A stretch of DNA of 64,000 nt from positions 1 through 64,000 of the forward strand of contig NZ_JAUXXE010000007.1 in the NCBI RefSeq assembly GCF_030681155.1, read 5' to 3'. The stretch is from Phenylobacterium sp. Its GTDB lineage: Bacteria > Pseudomonadota > Alphaproteobacteria > Caulobacterales > Caulobacteraceae. Below, in pieces: positions 1 through 9,889 of this stretch; position 1 is the first letter of the stretch; the number at the start of each line of letters is the position of its first letter. Under the pieces are notes generated by a model. It was not told where the DNA came from, did not search any database, and saw only the letters and a program-made list of their open reading frames with translations. The position numbers were made by a program, and so were the translations under genes.

Positions 1-1
1 C

Positions 2-2719
2 GCCGCAGCTGCAGCGGCCGCCGCCGCTGCTGCTGCAGCGAAGTCCGCTGAGGCCCCGGCCGCCGCGCCGACCCCGGCTCCTGAAGCGCCCAGCGCGCCG
101 CAGGCCGCCGCCCCTGAACCTACGCCCGCGCCTGTCGCCCCGGTGACGCCGGTCGCTCCGGCCGCCCCAGTGGTTTCGGCCCCGGCCGCGCCGCAGGCTG
201 CTGCGCCCCAGGCTCCGCAAGCTCCTCAGGCCTCGACGCATCAAGCGCCGCGGACCGAAGGCCCGCGGCCTTCATCCGGCCAGACCCGCACCTACGAACC
301 CTCTCGCGAACGCCGCGACGATCGCGCCTCGACGACGACCTATCGTCCCGAGCGCGCGCCCGGCCGTTTCGAGAACGCCAACTTCGGTCAGCGCGCTCCG
401 CGCGCCGACGGTGGCGGCCAGCAACGGCCGCCGGCGCGTGAAAACGACCGCCCGCTGGGTGGTGATCGCGGTCCGCGCACCGACCGTCCGCACGGCGACC
501 GGCCGCAGGGTGATCGTCCTCAGGGCGGCGGCGATCGTCCGCGCCCCAGCGGCGAACCTGTTCGTTATTCGGCGCTCGCGCCGCGTCCGGCGCCGGGCCG
601 TCCCGGTGATCGTCCCGGTGGGCCCCGCCCGCCGCGCGGCGGCGCGCCGAACGCTCCGCCTGCGACGCCTGAAGTCCAGCGCGCAACCCGTTCGGCTCCC
701 CGCCCTGGCGGTGAGACCGGTCGTCGTCCCGACGATGAAGAGGATACGCGCCGCAAGACCGCCGCTAGCGCCCCCAACAAGGCGATCAGCCGCGTCAAGG
801 GTGCGGCCCAGCGTCGCGAAGGCCGCCTGACCATCCAAGCTGTGGCCGGTGATGATGAGGGCGCCGTCGAACGGATGCGCTCGCTCGCCTCGGTCCGCCG
901 GGCGCGTGAACGTGAACGTGAAAAGCGCAAGGGCGGCGGCCAGGAAGCGGCCCGTGCGGCTCGCGAAGTCGTCATTCCGGACGTCATCACCGTGGCCGAA
1001 CTGGCCAACCGGATGGCGACCCGCGGCGTTGAGATCATCAAGTTCCTGATGCGTCAGGGCGTGATGCTCAAGGTCAACGACGTCATCGACAACGACACCG
1101 CCGAACTGGTGGCGACCGAATTTGGCCACACCGTGCGCCGGGTTTCGGAATCCGACGTCGAGGAAGGGTTCATCGGCGAAGAGGATGTCGACGATCACCT
1201 GCTCCCGCGTCCGCCGGTCGTGGCGGTCATGGGCCACGTCGACCACGGCAAGACCTCGCTGCTGGACGCCCTGCGTTCGGCCGATGTCGCCGGTGGCGAG
1301 CGCGGCGGGATCACCCAGCACATCGGCGCCTATCAGGTGCGTCTGGAAAGTGGCCAATCGGTCACCTTCCTCGACACCCCTGGCCACGCGGCCTTCTCGG
1401 CCATGCGGGCTCGCGGCGCTGACGTGACCGATATCGTCATCCTGGTGGTGGCCGCCGACGACGGCGTCATGCCGCAGACGATCGAAGCGATCCATCACGC
1501 CAAGGCGTCGGGCGCTCCGATCATCGTGGCGATCAACAAGATCGATAAGCCGGGCGCCAATCCGCAGAAGGTGATCAACGAGCTGCTGCAGCACGAGATC
1601 GTCGTCGAGAGCCTGGGTGGCGAAACCCAAGCGATCGAAGTCTCGGCCCTTCAGAAGCTTGGCCTGGACGACCTGATCGAAGGCATCCTGCTGCAAGCCG
1701 AAGTCATGGACCTGAAGGCCAACCCGGACCGCATCGCGGACGGTACGGTCATCGAGGCCAAGCTCGATCGCGGACGCGGCGCGGTTTCGACCGTTCTGGT
1801 CAAGCGCGGTACGCTGAAGCGTGGCGACATCGTCGTGGCCGGCTCCAACTTCGGCCGCGTGCGCGCCCTGCTCAACGAGCGCGACGAACAGCTCGACTCC
1901 GCTGGCCCCTCGGTGCCGGTGGAAATCCTCGGCCTGGACGGTACGCCCAGCCCGGGTGAGCCCTTCGCCGTCGTGGAAAACGAAGCTCGCGCCCGTGAAC
2001 TGACCGAGTATCGGACCCGTGTGAAGCGCGAGAAGGCCGGTTCGCCGGTCTCGGCGGGCGTCACCATGGCCGACTTCATGGCCAAGCTTCAGGACAAGAA
2101 GATCTCGGAGCTGCCGGTCATCATCAAGGCCGACGTCCAGGGTTCCGCCGAAGCCATCGTGGGTTCGCTGGCTGCGCTGGGCACCGACGAGGTGCGCGCC
2201 CGGATCATCCTCCAAGGCGCCGGTGCGATCAGCGAGAGCGACGTCATGCTGGCCAAGGGCGCGGGTTCCCCGATCCTCGGCTTCAACGTCCGCGCCTCGA
2301 AGCAGGCTCAAGCTCTGGCTGAACGCGAAGGCGTGGAAATCCGCTACTACGCGATCATCTACGACCTGATCGACGACATCAAAGGCGTGCTCTCGGGCAT
2401 GCTGGCGCCGGAACAACGCGAAACCTTCCTGGGTAACGCGCGCGTCCTGCAGGTGTTCGACATCACCAAGGTCGGCCGGGTCGCCGGTTGCCGGGTCACC
2501 GACGGCGTGGTTCGCCGCGGCGCTCGCGTCCGGATCATCCGCGACGATATCGTGGTGTTGGAACTGGGCACCCTCAAGACCCTCAAGCGCTTCAAGGACG
2601 AGGTGGTCGAAGTCACCGCCGGCCAGGAGTGCGGGATGTTCTTCGAAGGCTTCCAGGACATCAAGGAAGGCGACGTCATCGAGTGCTTCAGCCTCGAAGA
2701 GGTCAAGCGCAGCCTCTAA
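2..2719 (+). CDS. infB: Translation initiation factor IF-2, 5' end outside window
   Basis: GTPase that brings initiator fMet-tRNA to the 30S subunit and promotes subunit joining. The frame is open from base 2, so the start lies upstream; the GTG at 143 is inside the gene. The first ~800 bases encode a low-complexity Ala/Pro then Arg/Gly/Asp linker with short GDRPQ-type repeats, usual for IF-2 of this group. An IF2_N-type domain follows (about 960-1150), then the G domain with GHVDHGKT (1232-1255), DTPGH (1373-1387) and NKID (1535-1546), then domains II-IV to the stop. It opens the conserved infB-rbfA-truB-rpsO-pnp block, here interrupted by three genes. Identification is certain; only the N-terminus is missing. 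Confidence 0.98.
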   Translation, partial: AAAAAAAAAAAAAKSAEAPAAAPTPAPEAPSAPQAAAPEPTPAPVAPVTPVAPAAPVVSAPAAPQAAAPQAPQAPQASTHQAPRTEGPRPSSGQTRTYEPSRERRDDRASTTTYRPERAPGRFENANFGQRAPRADGGGQQRPPARENDRPLGGDRGPRTDRPHGDRPQGDRPQGGGDRPRPSGEPVRYSALAPRPAPGRPGDRPGGPRPPRGGAPNAPPATPEVQRATRSAPRPGGETGRRPDDEEDTRRKTAASAPNKAISRVKGAAQRREGRLTIQAVAGDDEGAVERMRSLASVRRAREREREKRKGGGQEAARAAREVVIPDVITVAELANRMATRGVEIIKFLMRQGVMLKVNDVIDNDTAELVATEFGHTVRRVSESDVEEGFIGEEDVDDHLLPRPPVVAVMGHVDHGKTSLLDALRSADVAGGERGGITQHIGAYQVRLESGQSVTFLDTPGHAAFSAMRARGADVTDIVILVVAADDGVMPQTIEAIHHAKASGAPIIVAINKIDKPGANPQKVINELLQHEIVVESLGGETQAIEVSALQKLGLDDLIEGILLQAEVMDLKANPDRIADGTVIEAKLDRGRGAVSTVLVKRGTLKRGDIVVAGSNFGRVRALLNERDEQLDSAGPSVPVEILGLDGTPSPGEPFAVVENEARARELTEYRTRVKREKAGSPVSAGVTMADFMAKLQDKKISELPVIIKADVQGSAEAIVGSLAALGTDEVRARIILQGAGAISESDVMLAKGAGSPILGFNVRASKQAQALAEREGVEIRYYAIIYDLIDDIKGVLSGMLAPEQRETFLGNARVLQVFDITKVGRVAGCRVTDGVVRRGARVRIIRDDIVVLELGTLKTLKRFKDEVVEVTAGQECGMFFEGFQDIKEGDVIECFSLEEVKRSL

Positions 2720-2744
2720 GGCTCGCTACTCTCCAGATCGAAAC

Positions 2745-2776
2745 AGCCCTCCGGGAGACCGGGGGGCTTTTTCTTT
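2745..2776 (+). terminator. Rho-independent terminator after infB
   Basis: A 10-bp stem (2745-2754 with 2759-2768, one G-T wobble) with a GAGA loop is followed by a T-rich run (2768-2777). It lies 25 bases after the infB stop and separates infB from the lipocalin gene. Confidence 0.85.
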
Positions 2777-2833
2777 TTCGGAGCCAAATCGAGGCTCGGT
2801 CATTTGGGTCTGGAGCTTAGTCGGAGGTGGTCC

Positions 2834-3370
2834 ATGCGTGTCCTGATCGTTGCACTTTTCGTTATGAGCCTGGCGGCCTGCGCCGCGGGTCCTCGAGGCA
2901 ATTCGGCGGTCCCTGCCCCGGCCAAGAGCGTGGATCTGCAACGTTATAAGGGCCTCTGGTACGAGTTCGCCCGCTACGAGAACCGCTTCGAAGAGGGATG
3001 CGAGGGGGTGACGGCCGAGTACACGCCGCAGCCGGATGGTGTGATCGCGGTCAAGAACAGTTGCCGCGAGGCCACCGTGGACGGCCCGCTGAAGGTGTCG
3101 AACGGCAAGGCCAAGCCGGCTGGCGATCCCAAGGGCGCCAAACTTAAGGTGTCGTTTTTCGGCCCCGCTCTCATGACCAACTACTGGGTGCTCGATCACG
3201 GCGACGACTACGACTGGTCGATCGTGGGCGAGGGCTCTGGGCGCTATCTCTGGATCCTGACCCGCGAGCCCCGGCCCTCGGCCGAACGGCGCGTTGAACT
3301 GATCGCGCGCGCCAAGAGCCTGGGATACGACACAGACATGCTTCGCTACACGGAACAGCCTGCCCGATGA
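2834..3370 (+). CDS. blc: Blc-like outer-membrane lipocalin lipoprotein
   Basis: 178 residues. Lipocalins of the Blc/ApoD type bind lipids such as lysophospholipids at the outer membrane. The ATG at 2834 has GGAGG seven bases upstream and gives a lipoprotein signal peptide with a lipobox-like LAAC around residue 16; an earlier in-frame start at 2804 would put the signal sequence inside the protein and is rejected. The lipocalin signature G-x-W is present in YKGLWYEFARYENRFE, and the C-terminal region (SIVGEGSGRYLWILTREP) is typical of bacterial Blc. It overlaps the next lipoprotein gene by four bases (ATGA), so the two are probably translationally coupled. Confidence 0.88.
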   Translation: MRVLIVALFVMSLAACAAGPRGNSAVPAPAKSVDLQRYKGLWYEFARYENRFEEGCEGVTAEYTPQPDGVIAVKNSCREATVDGPLKVSNGKAKPAGDPKGAKLKVSFFGPALMTNYWVLDHGDDYDWSIVGEGSGRYLWILTREPRPSAERRVELIARAKSLGYDTDMLRYTEQPAR

Positions 3371-3873
3371 GATACCTGATCCTGGCCCTGGCCGCCCTGA
3401 CCCTGTCGGCCTGCGCCACGGCGCAGCGCTACGACGCCGCCAACGACGTCCACGCCTTGTTGATCTCGATCCGCGACAACGACCAGGCGACGTTCGACGC
3501 CCATGTCGATCGCCCGGCCCTGAAGCGCCAGATCGAAAGCCGGCTGATGGCCGAGACGACCAAGGCCAGCTCGAACGACGGCTTGGCGGCGCTGTCGGCG
3601 ATCCTCGCCCCGGCGCTGGCCGACATCGCCGGCGAGGCTCTGGTTCAGCCGCGCGTCTTCCGCTCGGTAGCGCAGTACTATGGCTATGACCCGGCCAGCC
3701 CCATTCCTGGCCCGCTGATCATCGGCGGCCAGTTGAAGGCGATCGGCGAGGGCCAGGTCTGCGCCACGCGCAAGAAGGACGGCCCCTGCCTGCTGGTCTT
3801 CACCGAGAGCGGCGGCACCTGGCGGCTGTCGGGCTTCGACGGTGATCTTTCCATGCTGCGCACAAAGCGCTGA
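3367..3873 (+). CDS. Small lipoprotein, DUF2939-like
   Basis: 168 residues. A signal peptide ends in a lipobox (LTLSAC near residue 16), so the protein is probably lipid anchored. The body (DVHALLISIRDNDQATFDAHVDRPALKRQI) resembles the DUF2939 family, which has no established function. The start codon overlaps the stop of the lipocalin gene. Family assignment is from memory of the motif and is moderately sure. Confidence 0.7.
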   Translation: MRYLILALAALTLSACATAQRYDAANDVHALLISIRDNDQATFDAHVDRPALKRQIESRLMAETTKASSNDGLAALSAILAPALADIAGEALVQPRVFRSVAQYYGYDPASPIPGPLIIGGQLKAIGEGQVCATRKKDGPCLLVFTESGGTWRLSGFDGDLSMLRTKR

Positions 3874-3914
3874 TCGGCCTAAGCTCCATCCCTACGACTT
3901 CCGGGGAGGGAGCG

Positions 3915-4706
3915 ATGGGCTACGAAGCTGCACTTTCTGAGTATGACGAAGCCGCGTTCAGCCATGGCGGCCGGACTCGGAAGGTGTTCAAGCGTGGCTC
4001 GGGTCCCGCCGTCATCGTCATCCACGAGATGCCCGGCCTGCACCCGCTGGTCGTCCGGTTCGCCGATCGCGTGGCGGCCAGCGGCATGACCGCCTATTGC
4101 CCAAGCCTTTTCGGCGAGCCCGGCCGTCCGGTGTCCACAGGCTACGCCCTCCGCGAGATGATCGCCGGCATCTGTATCCGCCGGGAGTTCAATGTCTGGG
4201 CCAGCGACAAATCGAGCCCCATCGTTGACTGGCTGAAGGCCCTGGCTCGCCAAGCCCACGCCGATTGCGGCGGCCATGGCGTCGGCGCTGTGGGCATGTG
4301 CTTCACCGGCGGGTTCGCCCTGGCCATGATGACCGAACCGTCCGTTGTGGCTCCGGTTCTTTCCCAACCTTCCTTGCCGCTCGTCGGCAAGAACCAAAAG
4401 CGCGCCGCCGGCATCGGTGTATCGGCCAAGGAGATCGCCTGTGTCCGCCAGCGGTTCGCGGACGAGGACCTGTCGATGATCGGCCTGCGGTTCAAGAGCG
4501 ACGACTTCGTCCCGGACGCCCGCTTCGAGACCTATCGGCGCGAGTTCGGCGAACGGTTCGAGGCGATCGAACTGGAGGATGCCGACGCCGCGCCGGCGCC
4601 GATGAAGCCCCACTCGGTGCTGACCCTGCACCTCAAGGAGGACGGCCCCACCAAGGCCGCCGAGCAACGGGTTCTGGCCTTCTTCCGTGAGCGGACGGGG
4701 GCCTGA
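3915..4706 (+). CDS. Dienelactone hydrolase family protein
   Basis: 263 residues, alpha/beta-hydrolase fold. The ATG follows GGAGGGAG closely. The nucleophile elbow is GMCFTGG with Cys129, as in carboxymethylenebutenolidase; an acidic SDD near residue 194 and a His in MKPHS near residue 234 fit the rest of the triad. The N-terminal VIVIHEMPGL is the usual oxyanion strand. The natural substrate cannot be read from the sequence, and no chlorocatechol pathway genes are nearby, so a general hydrolase role is likely. Confidence 0.88.
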   Translation: MGYEAALSEYDEAAFSHGGRTRKVFKRGSGPAVIVIHEMPGLHPLVVRFADRVAASGMTAYCPSLFGEPGRPVSTGYALREMIAGICIRREFNVWASDKSSPIVDWLKALARQAHADCGGHGVGAVGMCFTGGFALAMMTEPSVVAPVLSQPSLPLVGKNQKRAAGIGVSAKEIACVRQRFADEDLSMIGLRFKSDDFVPDARFETYRREFGERFEAIELEDADAAPAPMKPHSVLTLHLKEDGPTKAAEQRVLAFFRERTGA

Positions 4707-4788
4707 GCGGGGTGGACTTTTCCAGGTCACGCGCCTAGAAGCCCGCGCTTCTCCTGAGCTGCCGCGTCCGAGCCGCGGGCCAGGTCCT

Positions 4789-5241
4789 ATGAAGGCCAAG
4801 TCCATGAAACGTACTCCCCCCAAGGCCAAGAAGGCCCCAACGGGCCCATCGCAACGCCAGCTTCGCGCAGGCGAACTGATGCGCCACGCCCTGGTCGAGA
4901 TCCTCCGTGAGGAAGACTTCACCGACGAGGCCCTGGCCGGCGTCTCGGTGACGATCACCGAGGTCCGGATGAGCCCCGACCTGCGCCACGCCATGTGCTT
5001 CATCGAGCCCCTGGGCGGAAAAAACGCCGAGGCCGTGGTCAAGGCCCTGACTCTGCACACCAAGTTCCTGCGCGGCCGGCTAGGCCGGTCAATCGACATG
5101 AAGTTCACGCCGGAACTGAAGTTCATGCACGACGAGAGCTTCAACGAGGCGACGCGGATCGGCGCCCTGTTCGACAATCCCAAGGTGCGACAGGACCTGA
5201 CGCCGGACACTCCGTCCGACTCCTGGAAGGACGAGGACTAA
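4789..5241 (+). CDS. rbfA: Ribosome-binding factor A
   Basis: 150 residues. RbfA binds the 30S subunit and helps maturation of the 5' end of 16S rRNA. The KH-like core is clear ([49 protein letters not shown]). The ATG at 4789 (or 4804) is preferred; the open frame extends upstream into the dienelactone hydrolase end but those codons look non-coding. The stop TAA shares its last base with the ATG of truB. Confidence 0.95.
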   Translation: MKAKSMKRTPPKAKKAPTGPSQRQLRAGELMRHALVEILREEDFTDEALAGVSVTITEVRMSPDLRHAMCFIEPLGGKNAEAVVKALTLHTKFLRGRLGRSIDMKFTPELKFMHDESFNEATRIGALFDNPKVRQDLTPDTPSDSWKDED

Positions 5242-6185
5242 TGGCGCGGCGCCGGAAGGGCGACGCGATCTCGGGCTGGGTCTGTCTCGACAAGCCCTAC
5301 GATCTTGGATCCACCCATGCGGTCAGCCGTGTGCGCCGATTGTTCAACGCCCAGAAGGCCGGCCATGCCGGCACGCTGGATCCGCTGGCCACGGGCATCC
5401 TGCCGATCGCGCTGGGCGAGGGGACCAAGACGGTCTCGTTCCTGGTGGACGCCGACAAGGCCTATCGCTTCACCATCGAGTGGGGCCGCACCACAGCCAG
5501 CTTCGACCGCGAAGGCGTGACGACGGCGACCTCCGACGTGCGACCTAGCGTCGCCGAGGTCGAGGCGGTGCTGCCGGAGTTCGTCGGCGAGATTCAACAG
5601 ATCCCGCCGATATTCTCGGCCATCAAGGTCGATGGCGAGCGCGCCTACGATCTGGCCCGCGCCGGCGAGACGGTTGAGCTCAAACCCCGCGCGGTGACCA
5701 TTCATGCCGCGCGTGTGGTGTCGGCCCCGGACGCCGATCATGTCGAGATCGAGGTCGAATGCGGCAAGGGCACCTATGTCCGCGCCATCGTCCGCGACCT
5801 GGCCGAACGGCTCGGCGCCTGTGGACATGTCAGTGCTTTGCGGCGGACCCGGGTCGGGCCGTTCGACGAGGCGAAGGCGATAACGCTGGAATTACTTGAG
5901 GAATTGGGCGATAAGGCCCGCTGCTTGGAGGCGCTGCTTCCGGTCGAGACCGCCCTGGACGACATCCCGGAGTTGGCCGTGACCACCGAAGATGCCTTCA
6001 AGTTGAAGCAGGGACGGCCGATCGTTCTCGTTCCCCGACAGGTGGAAGCGCTAAAGGCCCGGCTAACCCCCGGGACTCGAACCGTTTCAGCCATGGTGGA
6101 CGGGATCGTGGTGGCGCTCTGCGAGATGCGTGCGGGCAAGCTCGAGCCTTCACGGGTCTTTCATCTGGAAAAGAGCGGAGACTGA
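5241..6185 (+). CDS. truB: tRNA pseudouridine(55) synthase
   Basis: 314 residues. TruB converts U55 in the T-loop of tRNAs to pseudouridine. The catalytic Asp is D47 in [11 protein letters not shown], and [14 protein letters not shown] is the N-terminal motif. The C-terminal extension from about residue 235 fits the PUA-like end. The start overlaps the rbfA stop by one base; rpsO follows after three bases. A longer open frame starting at 4995 is only the alternate frame of rbfA. Confidence 0.97.
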   Translation: MARRRKGDAISGWVCLDKPYDLGSTHAVSRVRRLFNAQKAGHAGTLDPLATGILPIALGEGTKTVSFLVDADKAYRFTIEWGRTTASFDREGVTTATSDVRPSVAEVEAVLPEFVGEIQQIPPIFSAIKVDGERAYDLARAGETVELKPRAVTIHAARVVSAPDADHVEIEVECGKGTYVRAIVRDLAERLGACGHVSALRRTRVGPFDEAKAITLELLEELGDKARCLEALLPVETALDDIPELAVTTEDAFKLKQGRPIVLVPRQVEALKARLTPGTRTVSAMVDGIVVALCEMRAGKLEPSRVFHLEKSGD

Positions 6186-6188
6186 CCG

Positions 6189-6458
6189 ATGTCGATTACT
6201 CTCGAGCGCAAAGCTGAGCTCATCAAGACCCACGGCCGTTCGGCCGGCGACACCGGAAGCGCTGAAGTGCAGGTGGCGATCTATTCTGAGCGGATCACTA
6301 ACCTCACCGAGCACTTCAAGACCCACAAGAAAGACAACCACTCGCGTCGTGGCCTGCTGAAGCTGGTCTCCGCGCGTCGTTCGTTGCTCGATCACCTGAA
6401 GAAGTCCGATGAGGGCCGTTATCAGGCTCTGATCGAAAAGCTGGGTCTGCGCCGCTAG
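6189..6458 (+). CDS. rpsO: 30S ribosomal protein S15 (uS15)
   Basis: 89 residues, exactly the usual length. Contacts helices 20-22 of 16S rRNA early in 30S assembly. Diagnostic segments [29 protein letters not shown] and RR.LLDHLK are present. A GGAG lies upstream, just before the truB stop. It precedes pnp, as in most bacteria, and is followed by a hairpin. Confidence 0.98.
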   Translation: MSITLERKAELIKTHGRSAGDTGSAEVQVAIYSERITNLTEHFKTHKKDNHSRRGLLKLVSARRSLLDHLKKSDEGRYQALIEKLGLRR

Positions 6459-6470
6459 GACCGAAAGGTC

Positions 6471-6492
6471 AGCCCCCGGGAAACCGGGGGCT
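6471..6492 (+). terminator. Hairpin after rpsO
   Basis: Perfect 9-bp GC-rich stem 6471-6479/6484-6492 with a GAAA loop, followed by only a short T stretch (CTTT). Probably a terminator or attenuator, or an RNase-processing site, between rpsO and pnp. The 214 bases from here to pnp hold no gene that I can support and presumably contain the pnp promoter and leader. Confidence 0.65.
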
Positions 6493-6706
6493 TTGCGTAT
6501 CAGGCCTACACTACAGCGCCGCTCGCTCCGTAACAGGCCGGAGCGGCCAAGCGGCGATCCGGGCGACCCATGTCGGGCCGCTCGCTACACGCCGAGGGTT
6601 CCAAAGAAATCCTCACCCCCCGCCTGTTTGTCTGGAGAGGATTTCGGAAGTCCGACGCCCTGTCCGCCCCCGTTGGGAATACGCCCGCGGGATAGAAAGA
6701 AGCAAA

Positions 6707-8848
6707 ATGTTCGAAATTAAACGCAAGACCATCGAGTGGGGCGGCAAGACGCTGACCCTCGAAACCGGCCGCATGGCCCGTCAGGCTGACGGCGCTGTCC
6801 TGGCCACCTACGGCGAGACCATGGTTCTCGCCACCGCCGTCTTCGCCAAGAGCGCGAAGCCGGGCCAGGACTTCTTCCCCCTGACCGTGAACTACCAGGA
6901 GAAGTTCTACGCCGCGGGTAAGATCCCCGGCTCCTTCCCCCGTCGTGAGGGCGCGCCCTCGCAAAAAGAAACCCTGACCTCGCGCCTGATCGACCGTCCG
7001 ATCCGCCCGCTGTTCGTCAAGGGCTTCAAGAACGAAGTCCAAGTGGTCTGCACCGTGCTGGCCCACGACCTGGAAAACGATCCGGACATCGTGGCCCTGG
7101 TGGCGGCCTCCGCCGCCCTGGTGATCTCCGGCGCCCCGTTCATGGGCCCGATCGGCGCCGCGCGCGTTGGCTTGGTCAATGGCGAATACGTCCTGAACCC
7201 GACGTTGGATGAGATGAAGGAGTCCTCGATGGACCTCGTCGTCGCCTCGACCAACGACGCGGTGATGATGGTGGAGTCGGAAATCCAGGAGCTCAGCGAA
7301 GATGAGGTCCTGAAGGGCGTCATGTTCGCTCACGCCGGCATCCGGCCGGTGATCGACGCGATCATCGAACTGGCCGAGCACTCCGCCAAGGAGCCCTTCG
7401 AGTTCACCCCGGACGACACCGACGCCATCAAGGCCGAAGTGAAGAAGCTGATCGGCAAGGATCTGGCCTCGGCCTACAAGATCGTCGCCAAGGGCCAGCG
7501 TCACGACGCCGTCTCGGCCGCCAAGGCGAAGGCGACCGAGAAGTTCGCCAAATCCGACACGAACCCGGCCGGCATCGACGCCGCCAAGCTGGGCGGCGTG
7601 TTCAAGGAACTGGAAGCCGACGTCGTTCGTCGCAACATCCTGGACACCGGCATCCGCATCGACGGCCGCACCGTCGACAAGGTTCGCCAGATCGTCTCGG
7701 AAGTGGGCGTCCTGCCCCGCGCCCACGGTTCGGCCCTGTTCACGCGCGGCGAAACCCAGGCCCTGGTCGTGGCCACCCTGGGCACCGGCGACGACGAACA
7801 GCTGATCGACGCTCTCGAAGGCAAGTACTACGAGAAGTTCATGCTGCACTATAACTTCCCCCCCTTCTCGGTCGGGGAAACGGGCCGCATGGGCGCGCCG
7901 GGCCGTCGCGAAGTCGGCCACGGCAAGCTGGCGTGGCGGGCGATCCGTCCGATGCTGCCGAAGCAGGAAGAATTCCCCTATACGATCCGCCTGGTCTCCG
8001 AGATCTTCGAGTCCAACGGCTCGTCCTCGATGGCCTCGGTCTGCGGTTCTTCGCTGGCTCTTATGGACGCCGGCGTTCCCCTGAAGAAGCCGGTCTCCGG
8101 CATCGCCATGGGTCTGATCCTGGAATCCGACGGCTTCGCGGTTCTGTCCGACATCCTGGGTGACGAAGATCATCTGGGCGACATGGACTTCAAGGTCGCG
8201 GGCACCGAAGACGGCATCACGTCGCTGCAGATGGACATCAAGATCGCCGGTATCACCGAAGAGATCATGAAGCAGGCGCTCGCCCAGGCTAAGGACGGCC
8301 GCAAGCACATCCTCGGCGAAATGGCCAAGGCCATGGAAGCGCCGCGTCAGGAACTCGGCGAGTTCGCCCCGAAGATCGAGACCATGAAGGTCCCGGTCGA
8401 CAAGATCCGTGAAGTGATCGGTTCGGGCGGCAAGGTCATCCGCGAAATCGTGGAAAAGACCGGCGCCAAGGTCGACATCGAAGACGACGGCACGATCAAG
8501 GTTTCGGCCTCCGATCAGTCGAAGATCGATGCCGCGAAGGAGTGGATCAAGTCGATCGCTTCGGAACCGGAACTGAACGCCATCTACACCGGCAAGGTCG
8601 TGAAGATCGTCGACTTCGGCGCTTTCGTGAACTTCTTCGGCGCCAAGGACGGCCTGGTCCACGTCTCGCAAATCTCCAACGAGCGCGTCGCCAAGGTCTC
8701 CGACGTCCTGACCGAGGGCCAGACCGTGAAGGTCAAGCTCCTGGGCTTCGACGATCGCGGCAAGACCCGCCTTTCGATGAAGGTCGTTGACCAGGAAACT
8801 GGCGAAGACCTGTCGGGCAAGGCTTCGGCCGAGACCGAGGAAGCCTAA
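6707..8848 (+). CDS. pnp: Polyribonucleotide nucleotidyltransferase (PNPase)
   Basis: 713 residues, the standard length. Phosphorolytic 3'-5' exoribonuclease and core of the RNA degradosome. Two RNase PH domains separated by a helical segment, then KH ([20 protein letters not shown]) and S1 ([17 protein letters not shown]) domains at the C-terminus. The [20 protein letters not shown] and [12 protein letters not shown] regions are canonical. A long leader separates it from rpsO, where autoregulation occurs in other bacteria. Long open frames on the opposite strand are codon-bias shadows. Confidence 0.98.
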   Translation: MFEIKRKTIEWGGKTLTLETGRMARQADGAVLATYGETMVLATAVFAKSAKPGQDFFPLTVNYQEKFYAAGKIPGSFPRREGAPSQKETLTSRLIDRPIRPLFVKGFKNEVQVVCTVLAHDLENDPDIVALVAASAALVISGAPFMGPIGAARVGLVNGEYVLNPTLDEMKESSMDLVVASTNDAVMMVESEIQELSEDEVLKGVMFAHAGIRPVIDAIIELAEHSAKEPFEFTPDDTDAIKAEVKKLIGKDLASAYKIVAKGQRHDAVSAAKAKATEKFAKSDTNPAGIDAAKLGGVFKELEADVVRRNILDTGIRIDGRTVDKVRQIVSEVGVLPRAHGSALFTRGETQALVVATLGTGDDEQLIDALEGKYYEKFMLHYNFPPFSVGETGRMGAPGRREVGHGKLAWRAIRPMLPKQEEFPYTIRLVSEIFESNGSSSMASVCGSSLALMDAGVPLKKPVSGIAMGLILESDGFAVLSDILGDEDHLGDMDFKVAGTEDGITSLQMDIKIAGITEEIMKQALAQAKDGRKHILGEMAKAMEAPRQELGEFAPKIETMKVPVDKIREVIGSGGKVIREIVEKTGAKVDIEDDGTIKVSASDQSKIDAAKEWIKSIASEPELNAIYTGKVVKIVDFGAFVNFFGAKDGLVHVSQISNERVAKVSDVLTEGQTVKVKLLGFDDRGKTRLSMKVVDQETGEDLSGKASAETEEA

Positions 8849-8876
8849 GCTTCCGCACCATCTAGGTGATCTGAGA

Positions 8877-8906
8877 GGGCGGCCGCAGCGATGCGGCCGC
8901 CCTTTT
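8877..8906 (+). terminator. Rho-independent terminator after pnp
   Basis: Perfect 10-bp GC stem (8877-8886/8893-8902) with a 6-base loop, followed by TTTT. It lies immediately beside the end of the convergent gene at 8906. Confidence 0.88.
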
Positions 8907-9220
8907 CATTGCCCCTTGCGAGCCGCCTCGATGTCCTCCGTCGATTCCTCCTCGATGGCGGTCATCTCGTTGCGCGCGCCCTCGGTCGCGAGGATCAGTT
9001 CATCCAGCTTGGCCTGTAGCGCCATCGTATCGCGCCGGGCGTTGCGCTCGATGACCACGGCCATGACCACGGTGATCAGGGTGGCCGCGGCGTGCCAGTC
9101 GAGCGTCTCGCGCTCGAACACCATCCAGGCGACGACGAACCCAACCATGGCCAGCAGGGCGGCCGGGCGAGTGAAGAGCCGGCCAGCGGCGTCGAGCACG
9201 CGGTGCGAACGTGATGTCAT
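8906..9220 (-). CDS. Low-affinity iron permease-like small membrane protein
   Basis: 104 residues. Two hydrophobic segments (about 20-36 and 44-57) and a C-terminal acidic helix with KLDELI..TEGARNEMTAIEEES, a pattern I recognise from the bacterial low-affinity iron permease family (PF04120, related in part to yeast Fet4). The bacterial members are short and their transport role is not proven. Convergent with pnp. Confidence 0.7.
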   Translation of the reverse strand: MTSRSHRVLDAAGRLFTRPAALLAMVGFVVAWMVFERETLDWHAAATLITVVMAVVIERNARRDTMALQAKLDELILATEGARNEMTAIEEESTEDIEAARKGQ

Positions 9221-9284
9221 GGGCGCTTAACGGCTCAGTCTGTCGCGCGTTGCAGGCCGCCGCCGAACCGCTAGGCTGGCGATC

Positions 9285-9884
9285 ATGTGCAATGAGTTTC
9301 AGCGTCACAAATTGCTGACCGCCGCGATCGAGGAGTTCGACCGGCGCTCGCTGCCACTGTTCAAGTGGCATGACGGGCTGATCCCCAATCTTGACGCCCA
9401 GCCCTCGATCAAGATCCGTGATAGCGCGGTCATCGTGCGGCTGGTGGATGGGGCCCTCAGCGGTTCGACCGCGACCTGGGCCTGGCCCGGTCCGCGCGGG
9501 GCGCCGGTGTTCAATTTCCGCTCCGAGGGCCGAAACTTCTCCCGCAGCGACCGGGTGCTGATCCTGGCCGATGGGTTCTTCGAATACACCGCGCCTCAGT
9601 CGCCCAAGGTGAAGTTGAAGGATCGCCATCTCTTCACAATGGCGGGGGAGGATTGGTTCTGGATCGCCGGCGTGGTCAGGGATGGCTGCTTCACGATGCT
9701 CACGACGGCGCCCGGGCCTGACGTCGCGCCGTATCATGATCGCCAAGTCGTGACGCTGGGGTTGGAGGCCGGCATGGACTGGCTGGCCTTGTCGCGTCCG
9801 GAAGGCGAGCTGCTACGCTCCTCGCCGCCGGGAGCCTTGACCGTGCGGACCCTGCGCAAGGACGGGGTGGATCAGGCGGCATAG
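9285..9884 (+). CDS. SRAP family (HMCES/YedK-like) DNA abasic-site protein
   Basis: 199 residues. SRAP proteins form a covalent thiazolidine link between the N-terminal Cys and abasic sites in single-stranded DNA. Cys2 directly follows the initiator Met, as required; the other active-site residues are seen as N77 (FNFRSEGRNF), E100 (DGFFEY) and H151 (PYHDRQ). The family's usual GFYEW is GFFEY and the usual H-RMP is H-DRQ here, so it is a divergent member. No LexA box is visible upstream. Convergent with the kinase gene after five bases. Confidence 0.8.
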   Translation: MCNEFQRHKLLTAAIEEFDRRSLPLFKWHDGLIPNLDAQPSIKIRDSAVIVRLVDGALSGSTATWAWPGPRGAPVFNFRSEGRNFSRSDRVLILADGFFEYTAPQSPKVKLKDRHLFTMAGEDWFWIAGVVRDGCFTMLTTAPGPDVAPYHDRQVVTLGLEAGMDWLALSRPEGELLRSSPPGALTVRTLRKDGVDQAA

Positions 9885-9889
9885 GTCGC

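Noticed and set aside
272..2416. 714-codon open frame on the minus strand across infB
   Set aside because: Shadow of the high-GC3 infB gene: antisense frame with Asp/His/Arg-rich non-protein-like sequence and no family motif.
6506..8671. 721-codon minus-strand open frame across pnp
   Set aside because: Same kind of antisense shadow; the plus strand encodes complete PNPase.
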